Part shown: positions 10,788 through 22,490 of the stretch, piece after piece
Layout of the letters: every line of letters starts with the position of its first letter
Numbering within the stretch: position 1 is the first letter of the stretch
Assembly: GCA_014925825.1 (NCBI GenBank)
Contig: JACGCK010000014.1
Span: forward strand, 62,001 to 126,000
Length of the DNA stretch: 64,000 nt
Reading direction: 5' to 3'
From: Pholiota molesta
Taxonomy: Eukaryota; Basidiomycota; Agaricomycetes; Agaricales; Strophariaceae
Position numbers and translations under genes: made by a program
The notes under the pieces: generated by a model
Told to the model about the DNA's origin: nothing
Databases searched by the model: none
The model's input: only the letters and a program-made list of their open reading frames with translations

Positions 10788-12210
10788 ATGTTGAGCCTGT
10801 TCTCGTGCTGTTGCCACCGTCGACAGCCCTCGTCGGACGACGTTGTGCGTATTCAATCATTTATGAGCATCTTTAACAACTCACAACTTTGTTTCTCCTC
10901 GTATCTCCCTCGTTGTTTGCAAATGCAACGTCACCATTTTGGCAAATTGCTTTTACTATAACCGCTAACTGCACGGAATCATGTCTACACTATGAAAATA
11001 CTCTCCGGTGACACATACGTACTGCAGAACACTCCGGACGAGCGTTCGCACCTCATTCCTGCCACCTCTGAAGACCTAATTAGCCCGTAAGTTCGCTTCT
11101 TTTCTGCAGTTTGTTTTTATTGGCACTGTGTGTACTTATCTATGAACCCACGGAGACATTCCCACTGTCGAAGCCATCGCCTGCATATCCTTAACTGATG
11201 CTAATATTGCTATGTCTTACATTAGGACCTCGCTCGGCCTGCCGCGCACATACGTCGACGACAACCAACGGATGAAAGAGCGGATGAGCGACATCGTGCG
11301 CGCAAAAGAGGGGTGCGTCCTTTTCCCCCCACTCCGCCCTTCCATCCTAACCCCTCACAGGAAAATGGTCAACGTCAACGCGCGCCTCCCCTTCAACCTC
11401 CACAACCAGCCCTCCGGCTCGGGCTCCGGCTCGACGCACGCCGCGCACCCCTCGTCCGCGTCTTCCCTCTCCCTCTCCTCGTCCTCCCGCTCGCCCTCCG
11501 CCGTGCGCCCGGCCGCGCTCGCCCAGACCCCCGGCACGCCGCACACACACGCACAGGTGCAGGTGCACGTCGGCGCCCCGCTCCCCGCCGGGCCCGCCGC
11601 GCACGCGCCGCACCACCACCACCACCGCGATGATGCCGCCGCCGGGGACATGTCGCGCTCGTCCTCGACCGCGTCGCGCGACACCGGCGCGAGCGAGGGC
11701 TCGCCCGCGCGCCGGCGGGCCGCGCCGATCCTCGGGCTGCGGCTCGTGCGCGTGCCCCTGCCCGGGGGGAGCGTGGGGCGGCGGGGGCGGCGGAAGCGGA
11801 AGGCCGGGGGCGGCGGCGGCGCGGAGGAGGGCGTGTCGCCGCAGGGGCGGCGCGCTGCGGCGGTGGTCAGCGTGGGTGTCGTCGGTGCGGAAGGCGGGAT
11901 GTCGGTGGACGTGGGCGCGGAGGCGCTGGGCACGCCGCGCGCGCGGCGCACGTCGTCCCACCGTGATTCTGGTGGCGCGGGGGCGGGTGCGGGGCATGGA
12001 CGGGAGGACGCGAACGTGTCGCCGCCGTCGATGTCGAGCTCCGAGGCGGAGATGACGCCGCGGGTGGAGCACCCGAAGGCGTGGGCGATCTCGGTGTCGC
12101 CTGCGTCTGAGGACTCGGGGCGGGAGGTGGGCGAGGGGAAGGGTGTGGATGGCGCAGGGGCCTTCGTGCTCAAGGACGAAGGGCCGCTGACTGTGAGCTG
12201 GGGCGATTGA
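10788..12210 (+). CDS. LAMTOR1/Ego1-like vacuolar membrane adaptor (candidate)
   Basis: Four phase-compatible exons: 10788-10844, 11028-11086, 11226-11312 and 11361-12210. The N-terminus MLSLFSCCCHRR has a Cys cluster suited to palmitoylation, but no Gly2 for myristoylation. It is followed by TPDERSHLIP, then RMKERMSDIVRAKEG joined across the third intron to KMVNVNARLPFNLH. The 'IV+AKEGKMVNV' block recalls fungal LAMTOR1-type proteins that anchor Rag GTPases for TORC1 signalling. The rest, about 270 residues, is a low-complexity, extremely GC-rich, presumably disordered tail (Ser, Pro, His, Gly, Arg), so the protein is longer than usual. Equally long antisense frames over this exon are by-products of its base composition. 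The family call rests on short motifs. Confidence 0.55.
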
Positions 12211-13569
12211 TGGGGCGATGTGATATCTTTGTTTTTCGATTTTATCTTTTGGCGTTGGTTGTCCTTTTTTGCTTTCGCCGTTTTCCTGCACGTCGTCCGC
12301 TACCCGCTCGCCACCCGCATGGGTTGATTACCTTCCCCCCCTTTCAATTTTTTTTCGACTTCATTCTATCTCACATCATGGCGACGGCTTTTGGGTTTTC
12401 ACTGCGTCGCGCATACATCCTCCGCTGTTATCCACCACTGCCACTCCGCTCCCTCCCTTCCAGGCACCTGCCCTTCCTACTCTATATTTTTTCGATCAGG
12501 CCATCACCACGCATGTCCTCAGGTTGAATTCATGCGCTCTGCTCAGTGCTTCAGCCTGAAACCTGGTTCCTCCCATCGCACAAGTTCGCTTTGCACCCTG
12601 CATCGATGTATCGTTGTCCCCACTCTCGCTGCTGAAGCGTTCCTGTTAGTGTCACCATCGGCCGTCAACGGACCACGCACGTGGGCTCTTTCTACTACTA
12701 CCCCCTTGCCCTGTGTCTTCGCCCGGAAAAGCGAAACGAAGAAGCTCCGCCGCCCCACTTCATTAATATCTCTCTTTCTTGGGGCGTGTCGTTTCGTGGA
12801 CCCTGGTTTGCTGATTGATGACTTCTTCATGTCGTGTTTCGCTTGTTTCCGGTCTTCTTCTTTTTAATTTCCTTTCCGGTTTCTCACATCCAACGCATCC
12901 CGTTTCTTTCGTTTCGTTCGTTCTGCTCTCACGTCCATCCATTCATATATGTTTTTCTTCTTTGCTTAATCCTAAAAATGCGCCCCAGACGCAGACACGT
13001 GTGACGTGCCTACATCCGCACGAACTTACTATTCATCCATACATCCACTTGCCTCTCTACTTACCTGCCCCCGCATCTATCCACTCAGTATTTTATGACG
13101 AATTCTAGTCTGCATTTACCTTATGTCAATGATCCTTGACGCATTTGATGGTCGACCTGTCTGCCCGCTTTCGGTTGATGTCCGTCTTCGTCTTGTTCCC
13201 ACAACTATCTGTAGAAGGCGGGGCGTAAGTCATGTAGACGGCGGCTTGATGTTGGCCTATGGCCAATTTCCCTCTTCCCCGCAGTTTCGCGAAATTGCAC
13301 TTCGCGTGGAGTGTGTTGCTTGATCTACGCGGGGTAGTGGAAGGCTTGGCGGTGCGAGTGAATGATGGAATTGGCCAGAAAATGAAAGTCGTATTGATAG
13401 AAGGAGGTAGACTACGTATACGGCCCACATAAATAGATCTTATCTATGAGGTACGGTGGATTTCATAGGCACGGAAATATATGTTTGGAGCGGTGACTTC
13501 GATGACTTATGGTGATCTCCGCGATCACAGGCTGTTCTCGTTTCTTTCAATTACAATGACGCATCTTCT
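12211..13569. other. Intergenic, no supported gene
   Basis: Pyrimidine-rich sequence downstream of the GC-rich exon, with TTTCGTTTCGTTCGTT-type runs near 12,910. It probably contains the 3' untranslated region of the upstream gene and the 3' flank of the laccase. Open frames are short and low in complexity. Confidence 0.5.
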
Positions 13570-15933
13570 TCAGTCGAATGTCTGCGGGGGCAGCGCATCG
13601 AAAGTCGGGCACAGGTTGTCCCAAGCAGCTGCAAGAAAAGAGCGGATAAGACGGCTGCGCCCGGGGATGAATGAAATCGTTTTAGGCTCACCTGGGTGAT
13701 GCTCTGCTGCGATTCCGGTCGTGTTCTCGGCCAGGACGATAGCGAGACCGCTATCAAAGGCAGGATATGTCAATGTGGGCCCTCGGAGGCTCTTCACAGG
13801 CAGACTCACCGATCCAGATGCCAGTCAATGTGGCTGCGGAGAGTCGTCATTAGCCCGAAAGACGATCCATGAAGCCAGCGGGACATGAAGCTCACCAATG
13901 CATGATCCACGGACCGGCGTTGTTCGTCTCAAATCGGATAGTGACGAGATCTGAGGTGTTGGCACCACTGTTGACCACGTCGCGCCGCGGTGGGTTGTTG
14001 TAGTTGTACGTAGGGTTTCCTGCGGAGCGCACAACCGAGAAAGCATGCTATGCATCGCAGAATGTAGTCAGCTCCGCGTACGTTTTCCAGACCACTGGAA
14101 GACCTACTCCGTGAAGATGGATGGGATGCTGTGGCACATCAAGGGACCAGATCAGTCAAACAGTTTAAACCCCATATGTCGGGCAAACTTACGGGTGCGC
14201 CTATCGAGCCACCAGGGATACTGATTTCGATCACACTGTTGGGCGGCAAAGTGTACACCGAGCCCTTGGGAAGGAGGTCCTGCGCCGACGCCCCGTTGAA
14301 GATCTGCAGCAAGACCGGGACGCTAGGCGGCACGAATGAGAAATTGTTGACTTCGAAGGACCCCCCGACGAGGCTGATGTTGAAGGGCAGCACGACGTCC
14401 GCGCCGCCGACGTGCGGGGCGCCAGGTGCGGCTGGGTTGGTGAGCGGCTGGAGATTCCATTCCTGGAGCGGCCGGGTGCTGACAGGAACTTGCGTGGCGG
14501 TGGGATCGGCGATGGCTGCCCCTACGTAGCGGAGGATCGCAGAGTTGATGCCGCCCGCATATGGTGCACTTACATTGCTGCTGGGGAGGGCGATATTCGG
14601 AAGCGCGCGAACCCAGTAGTTGGCTGTCTGCTGGTTGGCTTGGAGGATGAATGAGTAACGCTGGCCGGCAAATATTTGAATGGAATCGACGCTAAGAGGC
14701 TGAGTGTTTTGGCCGTCCACTTCAATGATTATCTAGGAGGGGAGATTCTTAATTAGTCCAGGCCATTAAAAACATGTGGTTATTCGTACTAACCAAAGTA
14801 TGACCATCGATGGAAAACGTGAAGTTCGGATCGCAAGACAGCGAAACGAGACGGAAACGATAGCGTTTGTTTGGCTGAACGGTGATTACTGCAAGGTCAG
14901 AGGCAGGGCCGGTGGGATAGCGCCCTAAGCCGTTGATAAGCGTGGCATTGGAGGTAGGAGGAGTACCAGAGGCGCTAAGCACTGGCGCAACGACATGGTA
15001 CCTATCAGATATTCAATAAATCAAATGTTGCCAATACTACTCAACGAAGACAAGATGTGTTACCAATCTGCTAGAGTGATGACAGTGGAATCTGAGGCGA
15101 TATTAGCGTTGGGTGAAGTAAAAATTTCTTCCGTTTACTCACCATCATCGAAATCATATCTTCAAGGAGTCACATCATGAGTTTTGCAGTTTTCAAGCGA
15201 TTTTAGTCAGAACAACTTACTGAGATTTGTACGGGTCATTGGGGTCGTACAAAACAAATGCGCCGCGAAGGCCATCGCAGTATTGCGTAGCTATAAATAT
15301 ACATCAGCAGTGCAAGCTGGTACATACAGAAGGAATACCCACAATAATGCGAGTGATACCAGTACGTTCCTGTTTGATTGACTGCCGTGAATTCGTATAG
15401 GAACGAATGGTCAGGTGTGATAGGGCACTGTGTAACGCCAACAGGACCATCTGCCCAGGCAGTTCCTCCTTGGAAGAGACCATGCCAATGCTATGGTGAC
15501 ATAAAATGTATTATATTAGCAGGGTTTCAATAACGAGAAGTGAATTCACCTACGATACTTGTACTCAACAACATGCTATTGTCGGTGAGCTCATTCACGA
15601 CATTGAGATTGAACGTATTTCCCTGAATGAATAGAAAGGTTTTAATTCCTGGCCGCCAAAATACGTGACGAAGTTTCTTCTATATACCTTCTTTCCAGTG
15701 ATAAGGGGCCCGGGGAAGGTTGCAGTAGCTTGCCCGCTGCCCGCGAGAACAGCTCTAATGCATTAAAAGGTCAGAATTGGTACTTATGGTGCGTAGGATG
15801 AATATACCCACGAGCGATTAAAACCATCCGGGTGTATAAATTTATTCTGGATGTAGAGATTTGCTGAAGGCCCTATAGACCCATAGGCCACCGCAGCAAG
15901 ATGCAATCCCAAGACGGTTAAAAACGAGCGCAT
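13570..15933 (-). CDS. Laccase (secreted multicopper oxidase), 14 exons
   Basis: Laccases oxidise phenols while reducing O2 to water, and act extracellularly in lignin and phenol turnover. Exons (minus): 15933-15812, 15754-15688, 15622-15554, 15490-15343, 15290-15221, 15159-15143, 15091-15064, 15001-14794, 14732-14193, 14128-14108, 14047-13896, 13833-13810, 13750-13692, 13628-13570. All phases agree and give 527 residues, a usual length. The signal peptide [18 protein letters not shown] leads into SIGP. All four copper motifs are intact: HWHG, YWYHSH, HPIHLHGH and HCHIDWH. The residue ten after the motif-4 Cys is Leu ([10 protein letters not shown]), which predicts an intermediate-redox (class 2) T1 site. 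Two micro-exons stand out, 17 bp (exon 6) and 21 bp (exon 10, HPIHLHG). The call is very safe. Confidence 0.97.
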
Positions 15934-17543
15934 CTCTTGGACGGACTGGAATGCAAGGGGCTTGATACATCATAAAGTTAACAGAGCCGAAGTTATATAG
16001 TGTCCAAATGTACCCATTTGGGCTAAGATATTGGCTCTTTGGTGGTATTGAAACTTCACTGCGCACGAATACAAATCTCGTAAATCAACAAGACCGCTCA
16101 CGATTCAGAGAACGGAGGAAACCGTTTAGCTGCGAGGCTTCAAGTTGCATTCCAGAAAAAATAGATATAGATCTCTATCATTATGACTACATGGTAGCGT
16201 ATGAAGCTTACATACAACCCCAGTCTAAAAACTTTGAAACACATTTCCATGACAAGATACATACCTTACCCTCTGTTTTGGTAGACGGCGAACATGAAAG
16301 GTCCGTCTATTTTTATCGAAGCCAGTTATTTTTACTGTCGGTTAATTTACAGTACGTCACGAGCAGTGACCCTCGTCTTCTAGTGGGGCTTCATTTCTCT
16401 CTGCAGGGGATCGCAGTGGCTGGATATCGAGGTTAACCTAATTCAACGCGTTCCATATCACTTCGATCCGCAAAGAGAGAGAGAGACATAAATTATTATC
16501 AGCATAGGCCGCGTTGGTGTCGGCGAACATGTAAGCATCCAGTCATCTCGATGTCGTCTCGATGTGTATAATGTGATGCGCACAAATGTCTCGGGGTATC
16601 GCCAGTGATCCCAACTTTTTATCAACAGGGTTTTTACGACCTGATAAGGATATTAAACCTTGTTCAATGAGCATTTGTTGACATATCTGCCCGAGACAAG
16701 CGCTGTTCGGTTAAGTTCGGCGCTCATTGTCATATTACCCACAAGAGCATCCTTGGAGCATCCAATTAATTCATTGCAACGGAAGAGATGTCTGGTATAT
16801 CGAAGAACGTTACTTTTCAATGAAAATGGGCAAAGTTCATTCGTATAGAATTCAGACACCATAAGGACCATTTCATAGCTGATTACCCAACAGCACAATT
16901 CGACGAACGGAACACGTCAGCTAGGACTAAATGTTAATTTCAAATATCTGGAATACACCAGAGGATTGCTTGTTGCAGTAGGTCGGTAACCGTTCTGGGC
17001 GGACCTTTCTGTGAGCGGCAACTTTGATCAGAAATTGCGTCAGACACAAGTACTATGTATGTGCACCTCTCTTCCAGATCGCGAATATGACGCAAATGCG
17101 CTTATCAGATTTCCGGTAATACGATATTGATTATTTTGCATCTATAAGCAATCCGTAAGGAACTGTGCCCATGTCTATCGCATGATGATTAGTTTCGAGC
17201 CATTTCCATCGGTGTACCTAAGTAGCTTACAGGGCATCTTGAAGGGCAATCAGTTTGCTCTGTAGATCATAATTTGAAGGCACCAGGTCTGCATACAGAC
17301 GCGTTCTATTTTTTCGTGTCATATCTTGTCGCAGGGGTATTAATTTCTATTCGGATTAATAGCTTAATCAGGTTTTATTCTTGGAAAGGTCATCTATCTT
17401 CAAATTCGTTATTCCAGTGAGGAACACATGGAACAAACAATCTAATGTAATCCCGAGTCTCTGGTCAACTGCTGCATATGTTTCCCAGTGACGGTAGCAG
17501 ATTCCGTACTCGGGGTAGCAGGTAATGAAACAAGCGCCGCTGA
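15934..17543. other. Laccase 5' flank and gene-free sequence
   Basis: The laccase promoter should lie just above 15,933; a TATATA-containing word occurs near 15,995. The rest to 17,540 is AT-rich with short frames only. A GAGAGAGAGA microsatellite lies near 16,477. No domain was recognised. Confidence 0.4.
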
Positions 17544-18116
17544 CTATGCACCTCCTACAATAGCCCCTCCGCCACATGCGATTCTGATTGCGCGCTGTTC
17601 TGCATATTCCTCTTTTAGAGATATATTGGTCAGTATCCACCGTTCCTGTCGTAGATGAAAGAAGTTCCCAATACCCAAAGGAAGAAAGCCATATGGGACA
17701 AGGACTGCAAATGTTGCGAAGCGTACCATGCCCGACATTGCCCGACATTGGAAACGGAACAATATAGTCAATGTAAGCACGAATGACATGGTCGAGCAGT
17801 CGGATCCTAGTTATCCTAGAGAGCAGTAGGCAATAAGCAGGTCGAGACAACATGCCTAGACAACAGGAACTGGTTTTCGAGGTCAATCTAGGCAAGTGAC
17901 CATAGTTTGAGAGGACACAGCGCTGGGGCATTTGCGTTGTCCATCCATCGCCCTTTCAGTGTCACCGCCGCTATAAGTGCGTGAGTGAGTCGGCGGCGGT
18001 CTGAAACAGAAATGACAATCAGTTAGAGAGGAATACGCCGAATTCCAAAGGACACACCTGGCTGATTCAATAAAATACGACACAATGTCTTGATCTACCG
18101 CGTTCTCTTCCACCAT
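17544..18116 (-). CDS. Possible multi-exon membrane protein, unknown
   Basis: A start at 18116 gives MVEENAVDQDIVSYFIESA. A GTGTGT donor at 18057 and a TTTCAG acceptor at 18001 join it to RPPPTHSRTYSGGDTERAMDG. A later frame (17789-17544) has a hydrophobic stretch (MVRFATFAVLVPYGFLPLG) followed by SLKEEYAEQRAIRIACGGG. How the parts join was not resolved; an acceptor near 17,812 is plausible. Only the two-exon start is phase-consistent, and that reading stops at 17,883. No family recognised; the model is speculative. Confidence 0.3.
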
Positions 18117-19479
18117 ATCAAACGGAAACTCGGGGACACACGGAGAGTAGAAAGTGGCATGGAATTATGAACGGGCAGCACGGCTTTAATTGCTTGAAAC
18201 TCAAATCCCGGTTCCCCATACAGCCCCGAGGTCGGATGGAAGGTATCGATGTTCTGGTGAGTCCTTGGTGCGTCCTAATCGATTGAACATCCTGATCTTG
18301 GAAGTAAATCAGCGGAATTTTGACAAAATGGAATAGAAAGAAAGGTAAAGATATGGATTGGGTATGGTCAAATTTCAAATGGAGACGCGCATCAGCGCGC
18401 ATCCCGTATCTCACGTGTCTCATGTGATGGTGACGTGACGAATCACGATCCTGGTGAGTCGTGACCTCTTCGGATTTCTTCACTCCGTCTCATGTTCACT
18501 CATTCTGCTTCCTTCAGCTTGCCGTCCTGGGGTCTATACAGGTCTACATCCGTCTTAAAGCTTAGGTCTTAGGGCATGATCGACGCAACGACGGTCCTTC
18601 TCATTGCTGGTCGCGTATCAACGTTTCACCCATGGCATGATAGTTTTTTCTAGGGTGTCGACAAAGGGTGTCGATGATTTTCTTTCCGAATCTTGTTGTC
18701 ACTTGTATGAGAGGAAGAGCGCCTTGAATTCTCGACACTGGTGGGAGGACTCCCCATCGTGGTCCCGATTCAACGCCTAACAATGTACGTGTCCTCAGTT
18801 CAGCTCTATTTCCATCGGATTTTGCTTTCAACAGTGCGAATTCCCAGTTGTTTTTTCTAGTGCCCGTCTTTTGTTAATTTTCTACTTCCTCAACCCAAAT
18901 CATACTAATGTGAATTACTTTTTTTCAGATATGCAGGATTTCGAGACGATTTGCCATAATCTTATTACCGCTACACGTTTCAAGGGTGAGTTCGAGCTCA
19001 AATTTGACCCTTTGAATTCTTTTCACACCACGACATTTTTATCAGATCCAAGGGCCGTACACTATGGACCCCTAACTTAATTGAAAACATGAAATCGATG
19101 GTTGCGAACGCTAAGCGTAATCAAAGTCTAAAACTCAAATATCATGTATCTATGTCGTGACGACGTTCCGCGTCATATGCTGTGACTTCACCAAATGGCT
19201 TCCAGAAGTCAAAGTACATAGATGTGAGCGCTACTTTCTGAGGTTTCATATTCTTCGGCTCACCAGCTTTTGCGCCTTCTTTTTTCTCCTAGTGCAGCTT
19301 CCAACGCTGAAGGACATGCCCCTTGATGAGAAAACACCCAGTTCATCGATACCTATCCGGCTTCGATACACATCGTTATGATTCCTTCCAATGTTCTCTG
19401 CTCAAAATCAGACCATACGTTCAGGATCTGGATCTTTTACGGTCTTGAATTGCTTGACATCATCCTCGCAGCATCCTCG
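18117..19479. other. No supported gene
   Basis: Short frames on both strands only. Near 18,640-18,680 a short word (GGGTGTCGA) recurs. Part of this stretch is probably the promoter and 5' untranslated region of the gene starting at 19480. Confidence 0.4.
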
Positions 19480-20354
19480 ATGTCAAGTTCCATAGCGCTG
19501 AATCGTACAAGTGAAAAAATGCTCCGGTCTACACCGACGTCCCCGAGTACCGACGACGACTTTTCCTACTCGCCACCCTCGCCACTTGTGCATACTACGA
19601 CCCCGTTTGATCTGAACCTCATCGACAACCTTGCTTCGGACCCACTGATAGCGACCGAGATGGAAACGTATGTTATCGAGCCGCAGTCTGATGTCATCTA
19701 TATCATTCGCTCGTCAGCCATCTGCTGGAGTGCTTCCCATTCTTTGTGGCCGAGCTTATCAACTTAGCCCCGTTCACTGCGGATGTCGGGGAGCACTTGG
19801 GGAGCACAATGGCAACGTGTTCGTCGGACGGAAGGAAACATCAATTCAAATTCTGTCTCAAAGCTGATAGAGTCGGATATCCGCTTGACGAAATGGTACC
19901 AAACCCTACGTTAATCGTCCTGGATGAGCGCTATGGAAATAAAATGTCTATATCTTCAGCGACCGCGGTATACATCACGCACTTGTAAGCTCACTTTGCG
20001 CTCAATTGACTCATCTCCCAATCGACTGACTTTTCTTTGTTCTTTGCATTGTATAACTACAGACTACCATCTCCGTCAATATGGAACTATGCCAAGAACT
20101 CGCATCCCCCGCGATCCCATTGCAGGAGTTCTTGTTCTCGACCTCTGGCCCAAGCGACAACAGGCACCTACAGGCCGCCAACCGTTGCGCGCAGGACACG
20201 TCTATACCTTCAGACTGTCCCTGACGGAGAGGTCATTACTTTCAGTATGGGAGCGCCTCCAACCCTACGCAGCCTGAGGACGGTAAAGAGGGCGCTCAGG
20301 CCCGCTCGTTTCGAAGTGCAATGTAAGCGGGCATATCCTCACTATCCATCGTGA
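19480..20354 (+). CDS. Hypothetical protein, three exons, 248 residues
   Basis: Exons 19480-19667, 19718-19984 and 20063-20354 have canonical GT-AG borders (introns 50 and 78 bp), and the reading frame stays open across both joins to a TGA at 20352. The N-terminus (MSSSIALNRT) is Ser/Thr/Pro-rich with an acidic DDDFS patch. The middle part, THLLECFPFFVAELINLAPF followed by DGRKHQFKFCLKADRVGYP, looks folded. The third exon is rich in Arg, Ser and Pro and may be less reliable. No signal peptide, membrane segment or known domain was recognised. An upstream exon is possible. Confidence 0.5.
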
Positions 20355-21018
20355 CATTCTTTTGACAAGGATTGTTCTAGCATCGCAAGCTTAGACGACC
20401 TTCAGCCTCATGAAACCTGTTCGCTTTACCACTGCCAGTCCTTTTCGTCTTCCATCTTACGTAATCCATACCCCTCCGCCCTGCTGAAGCCTCAACTTGA
20501 ACCTATCCTTGGTGCGATCTTCTCTGCGTGCTCAGAGACCGCACGAGTACCGTTGAGGAGAGCTTGTTTCTCCTGACTTGGCGATACTTCCGATGGTTTT
20601 AATTTTATGCCTATATTCATTCCGCGATGCTGAAGACACTCAAAAGCACTATCGATCGTCTGACCATGATGAATAAAGAGGGAAAAAAACAAGGCATAAA
20701 CCGGGAAACTCGGACGATGAGTAGTATATGGCCCTGGCACTCACTCCTTCGTGATACGCAGTCGCTGGTCATTGATCATATGCATAGGTCGTCTCACAGT
20801 CCCCCAACGTCGTGTCTACTTCTACGCGCTGGTGTTACCAGAAAGATGTCACTCCAGTACATTTTGAAACATTGGAGTATTGAAGGTTGATTGAAGGAAC
20901 AAGATTGAAAAAGAGAGACGGCCCCTATGCGCCGTAACAGATTAGTCAGCTGTCGGTGAGCCGCTCGGACCCGCAAACGGCCATTTATATCCTCCAGCGT
21001 TGCCATCAGCACCTACGT

Positions 21019-21420
21019 ATGTTTCGTGACTTTCGTCCCCTCATCCGCAACGCAACTACCTTGCGATCTCTCTCATCGCGAAACTTCCATACTACACCAC
21101 TGCTGAGGATGGTGCGCATTATGTTGCTAGAACTCGTGTGTATGGTTCTGATTCGAACCTCTCGCGCGCAGCCAGGACCATTCGTACCCGAAGATTGGCA
21201 GATCATCGAGACCAGCCCCGGTGGAGTCGATAAGGACTTCGTCAACCCAAAGACGGGAGAACAGACGTGGTACACGCCGGAGGGTGCGACCGCCGAAGAG
21301 ATCCTCCGTGTTCCCGGTGCCACGAAGTATTTCAGCTCGGCATCGGATGTCGAGGAGTACATCAAGAAGATGGCTAAACAGAAGGCGGATAATGGTGGAA
21401 AAGACATCAAAGACTCTTAG
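21019..21420 (+). CDS. Predicted mitochondrial WW-like small protein, copy 2
   Basis: Exon 1 (21019-21111) encodes MFRDFRPLIR...NFHTTPLLRM, a basic presequence. The intron 21112-21171 is 60 bp and happens to be open, so unspliced reading is also in frame. Exon 2 (21172-21420) encodes PGPFVPEDWQIIETSPGG, then VNPKTGEQTWYTP and a charged tail ending GGKDIKDS. The intron lies at the same codon as in copy 1, and the proteins are close relatives. The Trp/Trp/Pro spacing suggests a WW-like fold; function unknown. It is convergent with the frameshifted secreted-family gene ending near 21,750. Confidence 0.7.
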   Translation: MFRDFRPLIRNATTLRSLSSRNFHTTPLLRMVRIMLLELVCMVLIRTSRAQPGPFVPEDWQIIETSPGGVDKDFVNPKTGEQTWYTPEGATAEEILRVPGATKYFSSASDVEEYIKKMAKQKADNGGKDIKDS

Positions 21421-21745
21421 AGGAGTGAGTTCCCAAGCAAATGCGAGCATTGGGAGCAGGCATCACTAAAGGTATGAGAACAATACAATGTCACATATTC
21501 TTCGCTTTTCCTGATGCTTAATACCAACGCCACGCAGCGCAATTATACTCATCGTACTGTGGCAATGGAATATCTTTCTTCCAAATATGTCCTCGCTCAA
21601 CCTAAGCGCCGTAATCCAAACGCTAGCTGAACTACAGCGCCAGCTAAGAGGATCGCAAACGACTAATATCATTTCCTAGCCAAATCGACTACGTGTAAAG
21701 GAAAACTTGTTATGAGGGTCACAAGGTTAAGGATGCACGATCCCT

Positions 21746-22490
21746 TTAAGGCTTCCTATGAGGCGTGGGTGACCTACCACGAGCAGGCGAATTTGACCTC
21801 GGGCGAGCGGGAGAGGGTGATCGACCGCCCGGCGTAGATCCGCTACAAACTAGTGATCTACCGCGGGTAGTTGACCTACCACTAGAGGGTGCCCTGCTGC
21901 GCGACGGCGACCTACTACGAGATGGAGATTTGCCACGGGAGGTCGATCTACCACGAGACGGAGAACCCGCTCGAGCGGGAGATCTGCCGCGGGATTCAGA
22001 CCTGCTAGGAGAAGGAGATTTCTGCCCTCTGATATTCAAATCAGCGTCGACCGATATGGCGGATAAGTTTTGAAAAACCCACTTGACAACCTTGCTCGTT
22101 CCGTGGTGAACATCGTGCTCCGTAATTCTCGTGATGCGCCTGCTCTGCATGAGGATCGACTTTTCCATGTTCGTATACCCGCTCTGTGGGCATATATAAG
22201 TAGTCCCGAGGTACGCATGCGTCTCGCCACTCGCACGCTGCGCGAACGTCTTCGACGCGATATCCCACATCCTCTTACTGTGTCTGTTCTGCTGCGGGAT
22301 TTGGATATCGTGCTTATCAAGGTGGTCTTCCAAAGTCGACTTGCCCTGCTCCTGCGCGATGCGTCGGGCGTCGTGCTCCAGAGAGACCGTGTTGTTTGGG
22401 TGGTCGGCGTCGGCCGGCCCAGAAGCTGGCTTCGCCTTTTTTGGGCTTGAACTTGGCCTTGATTTTGACCACTGTTTTCACGGCTGTTAC
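21746..22490 (-). pseudogene. Secreted-family relative with RS-rich tail, frameshifted
   Basis: Reading on the minus strand, KPKKGEASFWAGRR (about 22,470-22,410) begins the family domain. The frame then shifts by one, and SLEHDARRIAQEQGKSTLED continues in another frame through YAQ/TEHDVHHGTSKVVK. No signal peptide is visible upstream. Where other copies have a splice donor after VVK, this copy reads on into about 90 residues of SRGRSPSRSRSP-type repeats ending PTPHRKP. The shift and missing start make it a probable pseudogene, although the lower frame (start at 22333) is a long open reading frame. Block B retains only its two ends (43,374-43,570). Confidence 0.65.

Noticed and set aside
11347..12291. 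Long antisense open frames (over 270 and 310 residues) opposite the GC-rich exon
   Set aside because: They are Arg/Ala/Pro-rich by-products of extreme GC content and lie on the complement of a phase-consistent multi-exon gene.
13570..15933. Separate small genes on the minus strand at 14.1-15.0 kb
   Set aside because: They are exons of the laccase, and joining at splice sites gives one continuous 527-residue protein.
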